Shown here: one piece after another, positions 33,587 to 46,400 of the stretch
Layout of the letters: every line of letters starts with the position of its first letter
Numbering within the stretch: the stretch's first letter is position 1
NCBI GenBank assembly: GCA_021014945.1
Contig: MU266379.1
Location: forward strand, 1 to 64,000
Reading direction: 5' to 3'
Origin: Leucogyrophana mollusca
Lineage: Eukaryota > Basidiomycota > Agaricomycetes > Boletales
DNA length: 64,000 bases
The notes under the pieces: generated by a model
Database searches by the model: none
What the model saw: the letters and a program-made list of their open reading frames with translations, nothing else
Told to the model about the DNA's origin: nothing
Position numbers and translations under genes: made by a program

Positions 33587-36500
33587 ATGGCCCAACTCCT
33601 CAGACCAGCACCACCGCCTGCCCCAGCACAAGCTCCCAGGATATCGCAGCTATTACCGACCGTAAAATGCTCCAGCTGCTGCCAGCCAGTTCCGCTCTCA
33701 GAGCTCGGAGAACACGTATGCCCACCACAACCTCCACCCAGCCTAATGTCTTTGCAGAAACCACCCATGTCCCCAAAATCAGCAAGTTCGCTGCTCCCGG
33801 CAAGGCTGCAGAACCTCGTATCGAGTAGAGCTGGAACACCTCAGCAGCAGCCACAAGTGCAGAGGCAGCTCTCAGCCCATGATCATGCTCCAGCGCGGAG
33901 ACCTTCCCAACATGACCCGTTCCAACGTATACCACCAAGTGTCAATAACAATACTTTATCTTCACCTAGAAGAAACAGCCCTGCTCCCTCTCTGAGCGCT
34001 GGTCCGAGCGCCCGAGCTCCACCGCCAACGGGTCAACCTACGTCCATTTTGATTTCTCGTGGGAATCCGTACAGGCAGGACTCTCGTCCGCCCAATATGC
34101 CTGAACCGGAGCGTGTTGCTACGCCAGTGCGAAATGCGGCTCCTCCTGTCGTAGTGAGGACGAGGACGCCCTCAAACGCAAGTGGAAGCGGCCCAAAATC
34201 TCCAGAAGGAGCGTCCCTGCCGAACCCATTTGAAAACAGTTCACCACAGCCTGTGGTTGGGCGTCCTAGGGCAGCGTCACTCCGAAGAGACCCAGCGCGA
34301 AGTTCCTCACAGCAACAACAGCTTCCTCCTCCAACACCTACGCTCCCGCGCACGCGCACACCGTCGAATGCTACTTCTTCTACAAGTGGACCACCTCGGC
34401 CCTCTTTCGAACGTATGCGCGCCCCCTCTGCTGCAAGTTCCGCTCCGCGTCCGTCCCTTGATGCACCACGACCGTCTTTCGACACTCGTGCCCGCCCTTC
34501 CTTTGACACGCCCCGCCCTTCTGTCGACCGCACTCCTTCCTCTCCTGCACCCGTGGCTCGACCACTACGGCAGAATTCCGCCATTCCCTTTCCCTCCACA
34601 GCGTCCATACCTTTCCCATCCTCCCCAGCCCCCGCTCCGCCCCCTGTCACGCGCACGCCTGTGCCAAATAGCGAGCGTGACATCGACACGAAGATTGGAG
34701 GCGAGGCGGGCATGGCTGGTGTCGGACGGCGTGGCTTTGCAGCCGCCGCACGCGCTGCGATGTTTGCGGCCTCTTTACCTCATGGTCATAATGGTGTTGG
34801 CCCAGCTGCGGGACCTGACCAGTCTATTGTGGGCATGGACGGTCGGCGGGCCAATGCACCGAAGTACCTGGACATCAATGCCGCGATGGGTAATGTGATG
34901 CGCGGTGAGTGTCTTTATCGACCCTTTTCTATCGCATATATGGCTCTTTTCCGCAATTTTACACGCATACATGCACCCTGAGGGGGGCACAAACATAATT
35001 TTGCGCGCGTGACGATCTGGCATCTCATTGGAACCGTTTGTTGTCCTCCCGACATGCATATATGCAGGTCAAACGTGAGATGCGTTTACTTCTGCACGCA
35101 TACATCCCGCTTTTTGGATCTCGGGGGCGTATAGATGCGCTGTGGGATACGCTGCATATTGTCTCTCATACCATACGTGTTGCTGTTTGCCTTCGGTCCC
35201 CGGGTTATTTCCAGTGTTCTAACTCGTTATCGCTCATTAGCCGCTATGACACCACCGCTATCACCAAACTCGGGTCACTCCCGCTCCCCAGTCTCTCCCT
35301 ACCCTGCCTCTCCGATTTCACCGGCAGGTAGCTCAACCCCAACGAACGGTCAGCACCCCGATTTGCCGCTCTCCAACCCTTACGAGACATCTTCCAAAGC
35401 ACGCGACCTTCCTGCTTCTCCTCGGAACCAGAAGCATCTCGAGACAAATGGATCAGAGTTTGTGCGCATCGCATCCCCGTCAAGAACACCTTCGCCTGTT
35501 TCGAACCCCTTCAATCGCCGCCTCAGTGGAGACTCGGAAGCCCTTTCGGTAACTCCAGGACTCGGCCCTGTCCGTCTGCCGTTCTTTGAGAAATATAAGA
35601 TGCAGCAACCTGTAGCGGATGACAAGCACGGCAATGGGGACGAGAGTGATGAAGAGAGTGTGTACACTCATAACACCGAGGCTGGGAAGGGAGACGCGAC
35701 ACCCATGTCTCCGTCTACAGATTCCGATGTGGGATTGGCCTATGCGGATGAATCGGAGGACGATACACCAGTCGTTATGCCACTCGACATCCGCAAGTCG
35801 AGTGCATCGTTGGCGAAAAACAAAGTTAAGTTCCCTACACTGGCAGACAAGCAGCCCCAGTCTCCTGCGAGCAGCAGCCGTACGAGGACCTTGCGCAATG
35901 ACTCTGCGTCATCCGCGAGGTCCGAGTCAGTATCGTCATCTTCATACGTTGGTCCTAGTCGCGCACGCAGCGCTTCTGCTGCTACCGGGAGCACGACGAA
36001 ATCGGCAGGTGCACTGGAGCGAGCTATGGAAACACTTATCGAGGAAGGTGCATCTGTCTCGATCCTTGCTTCCGGCTCTGTGCTCGCGTCGATGTCAGGG
36101 CCCTCAAGTAGCAGGCCTGGCCCTGGAAAACCCAACCGATCGAATACCGTCCCAGGACCTGTGTCACCCGAGTACAAGCCGCCGAAGTTGCCCACGCGGT
36201 CGCACACGAGCCCCTCGCATCCCCACGTGCACTCTGAACGGACGGTCGCGGCTGGCGATTCTGCTCGTGTCCGCAACACGTCGAAGGGGAAGGAGAGGAG
36301 GGATCGTGTTTGTGCTCGGTGTGAGAAGAAGATCGAAGATGGACGATGGATCCGGATGGACGGTGGTAGCGTGCTTTGCGAACGGTGTTGGAAGAACATG
36401 TACTTGCCCAAGGTGAGTTGTCGTCTATTGTGCCTTCGGCGAAAGGTGTTCTGATGCAAGAGGCGACAGTGTCGCCGGTGTAATCTGCCTATTGAAAAGC

Positions 36501-37059
36501 AGGCTGTATCGTCGTCCGATGGACAACTCAAGGGCAAATATCACAGAGACTGTTTTAATTGCCACACATGTCATGTGAGTAGCATTGTGGGTTCATGAGT
36601 CTTTGGGCCTTGCTGATTCGGATGTATCTGCAGAAACCGTTTCCCGACAAGGAGTTCTATGTATTTGATGGCAAGCCGCTTTGCGCATACCACTATCACG
36701 AAGCCAACGACTCTCTGTGTGCCGCACCTTCTTGTGGTCAGCCTATAGAAGGACCATGCGCGCTCACCCATGCAGGACGGAGGTTTCACCCAGAGCACCT
36801 TCTGTGCGAATTCGAGGATGGATGTGGAGAGCGACTTGCGGAGTACTGGGAAGTGGACGGACAGATGTTGTGCGAGAAGCATGCGGGGGTGACTGGAAGC
36901 AGGGACGGCGGATCGTCAAGAGGTGACGAACGTCCTGATACGCTGTCCGTGGACAGCCCGATGGCGAGAGACGAAGGGAGGGCATTGAAGCGCATGACGC
37001 GGTTCATCGACTTGGGGGCTGTGGAAGACGACGAGGCCAGCGAGGTCAACATTCTATAA
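33587..37059 (+). CDS. LIM-domain protein, paxillin-like
   Basis: Cytoskeletal or polarity adaptor built of a long disordered N-terminus and three C-terminal LIM zinc fingers. The start MAQLLRPAPPPAPAQAP is followed by a zinc-like patch (KCSSCCQPVPLSELGEHVC) and about 400 Ser/Pro-rich residues with DAPRPSFDTRARPSFDTPRPS repeats. A long intron (about 34904-35240) ends at TTAG and joins NVMR to AAMTPPLSPNSGHSR. LIM1 is VCARCEKKIEDGRWIRMDGG...CERCWKNMYLPKC; LIM2 is CNLPIEKQ...YHRDCFNCHTCHKPF...PLCAYHYHE; LIM3 is CAAPSCGQPIEG...FHPEHLLCEFEDGCGERL...CEKH. Fission yeast Pxl1 has this plan and acts at the division ring; the same role here is inferred. It ends VEDDEASEVNIL. Confidence 0.83.
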
Positions 37060-37456
37060 TCCGGGAGAACGGACGATCTCCACCACAAGCATTTTTTTGC
37101 ATCTGCCTTATTCTTCTTTCCTCGTTGGAGCGGACCATTCTGCACCTGTATTCCTCATCTTCATCGGATATAATTACCCTCTATTTCTCTTTCACAATGG
37201 ATATATACCACAGATCTTCTCAGGGACCTCATGCGACACGGACAGGATTATTTTTCACTCCTACTGATACTTTGTCATGTTCACCTTCGAATACTTCGAC
37301 TAGGGTCTACACTTCATCTAGCGGATTCTCACCGTTCTTCACCACGTACTAGCGCAAGTAATGTGTACTTCCAGCCAGCTGGCTCCAAAAAAATCATCTT
37401 GTGGGTTTGACATGCTACCATCGTCCTTGGAACAAGACAGGAAAGGGTGTGGTCAC
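37060..37456. other. Intergenic between converging genes
   Basis: AT-richer DNA with no coding signal, between the LIM gene stop and the Sac phosphatase stop. It is expected to hold both 3' untranslated regions. I see no repeat or RNA gene. Confidence 0.5.
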
Positions 37457-40400
37457 TCAGCCTCCTAACCACAAAAGTCTCTTCACTCCATACTCCATCT
37501 TGGCAAACACGCTGGTCATCCGTTGGGCCTCCGTTACACTGAACGCTTCTTTCAGTGACCAGCAAGAGCGTGTTCTGGTGGCCCTTACCTGACAATGTCC
37601 CGGCTTACGATAAATTCTCCGTGCGCACCACCGACATCCTCGCACACACGTTTGATAGCGTCCACCATAAGATCCACAACTTCTTTGCAGGTAGTCGCGC
37701 CGACAAGGTCATCTGCGGGCTCTGCGTACCCTGTGGACGAACCGCTTCGGATTCGAGCGGGGTCGACCGGTAGAACTTTGAATGCCGCAAAGTTGGTTTC
37801 ATGTGCTGCGTCCTCGGAAACCTTTGACATGAGGCGAGATAGCGTGGGTGGTGCCCCGCTAGGTGCGCGGCGCGGAAGACCTGTAGGCTTGCTGATGCTA
37901 GCGCTTGATTTGAGGGTCGCGAAAACGGATGGAGTTGGCGTAGCATCCTCGGGGCGGTTTCTATACGAATAACTTGTCATCCGCGTGCTGACTTGTTCGG
38001 TGTTGAGCCATGAGACGGTGAATCCTGCATTCTGTATGGGGTCGCGGCTTGCTTCCTCCAGCGGAGACAGGATATATGCACCTGGGGATGGTAGAATGCT
38101 GTGCGTCAGTCGCGTGTTCGTGTTTTAAGGAAGTGTGTGCACCCTTCACTATCTGTACAATGTCTCCGAGTGGTACACGAGTGTACATCTTGACTTTCTC
38201 CAGGGTATAATCGTAGCTCTGAGTTGGATTGTCAACACGGTTGGTAGCGAAACCACCACTCAGAGACGGCCTACAATGATATATAGCGCTCGTGCACTCT
38301 AGGTCGAGGCCCAGAGTTAGCGCCAACCCCTTCTGAACGAGAGTTGGCACCCACCAAGAGGAGAACCTTCTCCTCAAATTTATCTCCGAATTTAACATTC
38401 AACTGCTCTGGCGCGAAGACAGTCCACCCAGACATCAACGGCTCGCCCTCGTCCAGTACCCGAGAAACAGACGTGGCTATGGCCTCTGCACGGATCTTCG
38501 ACAAGCGAATAAGCTCGCGCGGGTCCGTAGATTGGAGTTTTAGCAGAAACTCAGAAAAGACAGAAAGGGTACGGTATCCGAGGGTGAAGTCGATGACAGC
38601 TTGGCAGAACCAATCGCTGAAGGTCGCGCTGTACATCCTTGTGAGGGAGTTGACGCCGTCGTTGAGCAGGCCCCCCAGGTCACGTTTGCCTGTTCTGAAT
38701 GCGAAGTTAGATTTGATCGGGCTCTGGCAGCAGTCTTTTACCTGGTGAAGTCGCCCTGCAAATCGCGAATAACGCGTTAATCGGCCTGTGTTCAATGGAC
38801 TATCTGTGGAAGGCGTACTATGACGCTGCAAAAGCGACTTTAATAGGTGCGCGTTTCTTGCCCACCTGCGCGGTTCACGCCACGAGCTGCGCGGTACATG
38901 TCACGGCTGCGCGATCCAACTCCCGAGCTGCGCAGTACATGTCACGAGCTGCGCGATACACATCACGGACTGCGCGGTACGCACCACGAGCTGCGCGGTA
39001 TAAGACACAAATACAAAGTCATGTTCGTGGAATAAATGGACTATGCCATTGCAGCGTCATCATCGGATGCGTAGACCGGCTCGAAAATCTGGCTTGTTGC
39101 CAGTTCGTTCGCAGTCTCGGTAACTAGGAGATCTTCGTGGTTAAATGCAGCCCGGCCCTTGACTATCTGGAGCATGCCATTCCAGCAGTCATCGCTCATC
39201 TGCCCAATTGTGACCTTCTCGAACCTTTCAACGGCGTTTCTGTAAGGTTGCGGGTTGCGTCCGTCCAAGAGAAAGCGGCCCATTCCGTTCCACCAAAGCT
39301 GGTGCCAGTCCGCAGCACACTTGTCGGGGTTGCTGCAGCCGAGAGCATGCACGATTGGTGGTTCTTCGCAAGCAACGATGCTGCGGTGCTCGCTAAGTAG
39401 CTCCTTCACATCACACAATGCAGCCCAGACTGCAGGGCTGATTGTGCTGCGCTCATCTAGAGTGGTGCTGTTGAGTCGGAGAGGAACGAGTCGACGGAAA
39501 GCCGGGACAAAAAGAGTGCGAGATTTGTATCTTAACGCGAGAGAAACAAGCCGTGCGGGTTTGTAATGGAACTGACGATTCTGAATGTGCTCGATGGCGA
39601 ATTCCCGGACACGGTCGGACATGTAGAAATCACTCATGTGGAGCAACTCAACAACAGACTCGTCGGAGGCTTGATCAGGTCGCCATCTAAAGCAAACAAT
39701 GTTAGTGTAGTCGAATTACATTGAATCCACGTACCGGCCGTAGCAAATGCACAAAAACAGCTCGAAGACATCACCCCTTGTTTGCTTCAAGACAATGGGC
39801 TTGTCGTCGCTTGCACCGTCAGCCTCTCCACCGCCATGCGTCGAAAACATGCGACGAAAGGTGTGAGAGACATCACAGAGGATGCTGCTGTGCAATTTGA
39901 ATAGGATATTTTCGACCTGAGGAAAAGAGAGAAATGAGCCGCAGGCCACGGCTAAACTTAGAGAAAGCGAGAATTGTACAAACCTGGAATACATAGACAC
40001 CATCGGGAAAATAGAAAGAACGGTGACGACGAATCAAAGACATTTGTTGTTCCGTGGACAGGGCTCGAAAGGGAGGTTCTGTACAGAGGTCAATGTGACC
40101 GCTACTATCGGAACCTAAAAAATTCATTGAAACTCACCCACGAGGTAGAACACCTTGCCTCGTCGCTATGAGCCAGTCTATTGACTTCCCGCCTCTACCC
40201 GTACGAGTTGGCCGTTGGCCTGAGGACATCTGCACTGCGTACGAGATCATCAGTAACATCTTTCACCACGCCTCCCGTGTGCTGCGATCGGATGAAGGCG
40301 ACCCTACTCGTCTTGCTTTTCACATAGACGCTATTACATCTGATGCCTTACCTCTATTACAAGCACTCGAGGCGGACACCACTGTTTCAGAGGATGGTGG

Positions 40401-43400
40401 ACTGCCCGAGGAGTGGCTAATGGAGGCAGCTTCATTACTGGGCCGAACTGTTGTAAATCTCAATAGATTAGGAGAACGTGCCGGACAGCAGTGAGTACTA
40501 TTAGCAGATATTTAACTCGGGTGTAGGGCCCACGCTCACTATTTGTTAGGGACGAGCAGCACATTTTCATCCCCGAGCTTGTGACAGATGTCAGGATGGG
40601 CAGACGAGGCCGTCCAAAAAAAGAAATCGACCTTGATTTTCTCCGTGAAGCAACATCAAATCAACGTCAAATTAAGTTTACCGACCTTTCCAGGACACTT
40701 GGAATAAATCCAGTGACTCTGAGACGCTATATGCGGGAACATGCGGTCGAGCGAAAGTACTCAGCACTGAGTGACGAAGATCTTGATCTGCTGGTCAAAC
40801 TTTTCAAGAGGAGAAAGCCTGAGTCAGGGTTTCGGTACCTTGTAGGATTCCTCCGACGGCATGGTGTTCGTGTTCAGCAGCGGAGAATATGGCAGTCCCT
40901 TCGAAGAGTGGATAGGCTAGGGCGCCGGCTAAGGGAGCGCCAAGTCATACGGCGTAGGCAATATCGTGTGGCAAGATCCAATGCTCTATGGCACTTGGAT
41001 GGGCACCATAAGCTTATTCGGTGGGGATTTGTGATCCACGGCTTCATCGACGGCTACTGCAGAACGGTAGATCGGTCAATGTCACTTTCTATTGACAGAA
41101 AAACTAAAAGCACCTTATAGGTGACTGCACTTCGAGCAAGCACAAACAACCGCACCTCCACTGTGTTGGATTTGTTCCTGGAGGCAAAGAACGAGTATGG
41201 TATGCCATCACGGTTGCGAGGGGACCGTGGGGGTGAAAACATTGATGTTGCAACCTACATGATCATGAAGAACGGCTCCAATCGAGCGTCATTCATGTGG
41301 GGTTCGTAAGTCAGCACTCTTTCTGTGTAACTGTGCACTTCGCTGACTGTTTGTGGCCAAGCTCAACACGGAATTCAAGGATTGAGCGGCTTTGGGTAGA
41401 AGTCGGCTCCCAATTCGCCCGACGTTGGAGAGCCTTTTTCACGCGGTTGGAAAGGTGCCATAAACTCGACCCCGACAAAGGGGAACACCTTTGGCTCCTC
41501 CAGAGTCTCTTTCTCGAGGCAATCAACGAAGATTGCCTGGATTTTCAGCTCGAGTGGAACTCCCATCCAATATCAGGACCACAAACTGCGAATAAAAGCC
41601 CTAACGTGTGTTTTATGTTTATAAGTTCGCTGTTTCCATTAGACGGCTAACAAACATTAGGATTTGCGACTGTTGGGGCAAGCCACACTTGGCGTGTACC
41701 AAGACGAGTGTGAAGGTGTCCATCCGGACACAATCAACCAATACTATGGCATACATGGTGAAGAACTTATCCGTCGCCATGACCAGACTGGGGCAGGTCA
41801 TCCTGATGACGAAGCCGATCTTGACAACCGCACCCCCGATGGTTTGGTAGCGCAAATCGAGCAGGATCAGCAAGAACATATTCGCCATGACGGAGTTGAT
41901 GTTCCCGCACACGGCAATCCATTTCAGAGTGAAGCTGATGAGGATCGGTTTTTCGGTGTGTTATCTACAGTAGTTTCGGAGGATATAACCCCGGAGGGAT
42001 ACTGTTTGCTACCGGAGGAGCAGGACGACGAGGACAGCTCAACGATTGAGAACTTACCAGTGGGCCGGCGAGGGGCAAAGCATATCCGCATATCATTGGC
42101 AGATCCAATTTGGGCACATCGAGCAAAGCTTTGGTGTCAGGCACTTAGTGTACTCACTCTGTTCGAGGCCGATGGATATTTTAATGCTGAATAATTATCA
42201 TTTTTCTTATGTCCCCCGACAACGGAGCCCAGGACCGAGTAAAGTTTTTGAGTACCAAACAAGCGGGAAGTGGCTTCAGCCCTTGCCCGAAACACTTGCC
42301 CTCCTGTTAAGTTTCCTTTCTTCGACATGGTTGCTGCCTCCAAGCTGTACTGCAGGGGCCGAACGGCTGACGGACAGCCTTGCGACTGCGAAGGGTTCAC
42401 TGGTCCACCCGCTGATTCCGCCCCGCCACTGTTGTGCCAAGAATGCCTCCACGGACCGAGCAAGCATCCTCCGGCAACGGGGAATGCAGCTGTACAACCC
42501 CCACCCACCCCTGCAAGCAATATAGGAAGCACCAAACCGCCTGGAAAGCAAGGAGTGTTAGCGGCCTTCCATCGACACACAGAATCTCGTCGTTCGGGAG
42601 ACTCACCGTGGCCCACTACTCAGCCAGCAAGAGATGAGGCATTGAAGGGTTGGCGGCCGAGTACTAGTCAAAAAAGGGCATCAAAGCGAACAGTAAAGTC
42701 ATCTTTTTGCCCTCAATGGTAACAGTGTCACTCACTCGCAGATTGTACGTTGAAGTCGACGGGACAAAAACCACCCCGCGCACCACCCCCCACCGAACCC
42801 TCTCGACTTGTGAAGGCGGGTTCCTGGCTTTTGCTAGTGAATCAGCTTGAGGTACGTCCGAGTCACCATATTTCCTATAATCTGAACACTTACACTGAGT
42901 ATCTTTCCACACCGCAGGGAGACGAATTAACGTCTGTGTGCTCACCAAGTCGAACAACACTTGATGGCATGGAAACTCGTGGCTGCGCATACATTGGTGA
43001 TAACGCAGCTAGATTCGTGTTTAATCGTGACTGGACGTTTGACGAAGTTGACACGTACCTCCAAGAAACCGTTTTTCCGGTGGCATTCGAATGGATCAAT
43101 GCAAAGGACAAAGGGAAATCTGCATTTGGAGAACAGGCACCGTGTAAGTGGAAATTGATCAACAAGGAAAGAGGGAAGTACGAAGTGGTGCAAAAGGAGT
43201 ACCCAAAAGGTGCTGATCTTCACCGATTTCGAGGAAGGGACAAGTGTCCCACTGCAGATGCCACCGTGATAATCGGTGAGACCGTCCCAATTATAAGCAT
43301 GTCAACACGCTGATAGCAATCGACTCACCTCATAACTCTCCCCAGCTGTGAAGATGCATATCCCTTTGCATGTGTACAACTCTTGGGACCCGGATTATAT

Positions 43401-46400
43401 CAACCAGGAGGTGATAGAGCTATCGAGCGCCAGCGAAGACGGCAACGAGGATGAGATCCCAAAGTGGACAACTCGGGCGGCGACGCTGCAGGCAGGGCAA
43501 GGTCAGCCGTCTGACTAATCAGCCTTTACCGCTCAACAGATGTCCTATGACTCTCTTCCCACCAGCGCTTGCAAATCAAAGACGCTCATCTGGATTCAAG
43601 CGGTCCCGATCGAGTTCACTGCCAGACATGATATTCGGGCCCTCAAGCAAGAAGTTCAGAGAAAGTGAGTACTTAAATTACGGTTTTTGTTTTCCGGCGC
43701 TATTACATTATCAACTCTACAGACCTCGAGCAGCAAAATAACGTTGAGCCTGAGCCTGCTGAACCCAGCCAGCGCACCCGCCCCGTGACACCGTGTATGT
43801 TGCAACGTTGTTGCCTCGTCGTAGGACACTTTGGTATCAGTGCTAATACTTACCAGTGTTCTTACTAGGTGGATCCGATGCGGACCTCGACATGCTCCCC
43901 GAGAGCATCAAGGGCATGTCGCTGTCTCCTCGTCGTCGTGAGACTCCATTTACCTTCCAGTCTCGCATGGGAAGTGTGAAGGAAGAGGAAAGTACATGGC
44001 CACCTAGTCTGACTTCCGACCGAATCAATTCGGCTGCCTTCCGTCCACAGCGCCCACTTTTCCAGCCACCGACACTAGTTCTTCCCACTACCGACGATAT
44101 ATATACTCGAGGACGAGTTGATCCTACCGCCTATAATGCTGTGCCATTCATCAACCCGTGGGCGGAGAACTATTTCATTGGCTCTGTCAAGCTTCCTCGA
44201 TGATGGTGGCTACCCTCAACACACACACACTTTATCATCTTCCCACTCAATCGTCAACCTGATTCATCAACGTTCTCCTGATCCCGCTGCTCGTCATTCT
44301 TATTCAAGTTCTCTTTAATAGTCTGCTTTCAATTTGCTTATACTACTATATTCCTTCCCCGTGAACTTCTATCCCCCATTTTCATAGCTTATCTGGTTCT
44401 ACCACTATTTTAATCGTGAATATCCAAGTCCGAGGCTCGAAACAATACAATCCCCCGGTTCAAATTCTGCCTCAGTGCTGACTTCGCCGTGAACCGCGCA
44501 AGCGCTTGGGAGTTGGATCGCGCAGCCTGTGAGTTGGATCGCGCAGCCTGTGAGTTGGATCGCGCAGCCTGTGAGTTGGATCGCGCAGCCTGTGAGTTGG
44601 ATCGCGCAGCCGTGACATGTACCGCGCAGCTCGTGACGTGAACCGCGCAGATGGGCAAGAAACGCGCATATATTAAAGTCGCTTTTGCAGCGTCATAGCG
44701 TACCTTCAAAGCCGACGTCCCAGCACTGGCATGTCTTCAGCAAAGCTCACATAGAGCCTATCAATAGGCTACTCACTATGCACGACTAATCGCATCGCCA
44801 TTGTTGGCCCATACTATAGTCCATTCAGAGTCACAATCAGCCTATGTGACAACACACGAACCGTCGTTAAAGATGACATCCGGCTCTGAAATTCCGTTGT
44901 TAGGTGTGTTCAGAAGTCCAACTGCGCCCATTTGCATGTTTAAGGCATGTCTTGCGAAAGCGGACTAGACACGCAAAAGATGTAGCGGTTGTTATGCGTG
45001 AACAACGGATGGGGCGCACCTGAACGACGTTTGTCCGATCTAGACAGTCGATGCAGTTCACGCGATAGACGCCTTTCTGCTTAGAGAGAAGCATATCGTT
45101 GGAAATCCAGAAGAATCTAGGGGGGGATTCACGTCAGAGTTCGTCCGGGGACAATAGGTAAAGGATTCCACCCTTGACTCTCAAATGTTCGCTCTAACTC
45201 GTTAAGGAGCTTGGAGATATTCTCATACCTGCTGGCTATTAGGATATGGGCAAAGGTGGACATGGAGATGAGCATACTTCATTCCCTTCGTCTCCCGATG
45301 AAAGTCGTATTCGCAGTATCTAGAACTCCTTAATGACAGTTAAAGGATTGGAGTCAGTAGAGGTGCTCACCGCGCGTCTTTAGCGTCCAGCTTGCTGGCA
45401 TATTCCCGATAAGCATTCGTTATAGCCCCTTCTTTACCGTGCTGTTCTGCGAGATTGACGATGGTCTCAAGGCAGGAATTAGATGTGCATTTGAGAATTA
45501 CAGCGGGGAGCGCATACATGGGGGCCGTAAATCGGAACTGTGCGCTTGAAATGGCGTTTGAGGGCATCCATGTTCTGATCGACAGTCCGCTCGGGGGATA
45601 GTGTTGGCGGTGGCTTCATACTGTAACCTGATTGGGTCCAAAACAACGGAACTTGATCAGAAAGTATCAGACATCTGTAGGTCATACAGAAGGTGCAAAT
45701 ACACCTACTCGACCCACGGATTTGCATATAGCTGAATATGTTGGGAATGTTATTGCGCTGAGACACGTGTCAGTGGTAACCTCCAAGAGCCATAGACGGG
45801 AGAAAGTAGTACCTGCACTCGCATGATTGTCTCTGTCTCGACAAAGTTCGCAACGCGAGCTTCATCGTCGACACCTCTGCGCTGGTACCTCAGACCAGCC
45901 CGGTCTCTTGAGCGTCGCGAGACAATGATGTAGTCAACAGGAGCCACACTGTCTTCTTCCGGGGCAGACAGATCCTTGGGTGGTAAAAAGGAGGCAATCT
46001 GGAAGTATCCCTGCATGATGGGCAACACGTAGGAGTGTAGCTACTGATAATTGAGATAAAGTCGGTGCGCAGAGGACACTGTCCACTCACCCCAGCATCT
46101 ACGAATGGTTTGGAAAGCCACTCGTTCCACCAGAACTGGCGGTCAACCCGTCGCCACAGTGGCAGCATTGGGTATGGTTCCGCGAGTGCGTCTACCTTGT
46201 CATCTATGGGGCCTACGGTCTTGTCCTTGGGTAGGGCGTCGAGCTCTGCCAACAGAACGTCTTGCTTATGCGACTTTATGAACTGTTCGTGCTTGTGCTG
46301 CAGGGATCGCGTGATGTCTGTTACAGCACAGCGATGAGTTCATGCATCCTATGCAGGCAGAGCATAACAAACCAAAGTTATATGCGATGTACATGCCTCC

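Larger units (their letters stand above)
38818..44698. mobile_element. DNA transposon with integrase-core transposase, 5,881 bp
   Basis: A complete-looking cut-and-paste element. The two ends start CTATGACGCTGC and match as inverted repeats for 105 bases with four differences (38818-38922 and 44594-44698). A 4-bp duplication CGTA flanks it. Both ends continue into many copies of a CTGCGCG(G/A)T core. It holds three genes: transposase (+), BTB/POZ protein (-) and a Cys-rich protein (+). The transposase is related to the integrase-core proteins scattered through fungal and animal genomes. The 4-bp duplication and DDE spacing suggest the Ginger/IS3EU side of the classification rather than KDZ, Plavaka or hAT, but I cannot fix the superfamily. 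Near-identical ends and open genes suggest a fairly recent insertion. Confidence 0.88.
38756..44703 (-). other. Giant intron of the Sac phosphatase gene carrying the transposon
   Basis: The donor GTACGC starts at 44703 and the acceptor TTTGCAG ends at 38756, read on the minus strand. Without the transposon and one copy of the target duplication the intron would be about 63 nt, normal for this genome. The reading frame across it (TSALK then GDFTRTGKRD) is the usual SAC-family sequence. The target duplication covers donor positions +2 to +5, and the transposon's first base matches the original +6 base. Confidence 0.8.

Noticed and set aside
34033..34713. 226-codon open frame antisense to the LIM gene
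   Set aside because: It is a shadow of the Ser/Pro-rich coding region on the other strand and shows no domain of its own.
35740..36537. 265-codon open frame antisense to the LIM domains
   Set aside because: The opposite strand encodes clear LIM zinc fingers; this frame has no motif and reflects codon bias.
41067..41120. In-frame stop that seems to break the transposase
   Set aside because: It lies in a 54-nt stretch with GT...AG ends; removing it joins GFIDGYCRT to VTALRAST in frame, as in related transposases.
44510..44611. Regular repeats resembling a CRISPR array
   Set aside because: The units are directly adjacent with no spacers, and the DNA is eukaryotic; they are subterminal transposon repeats.
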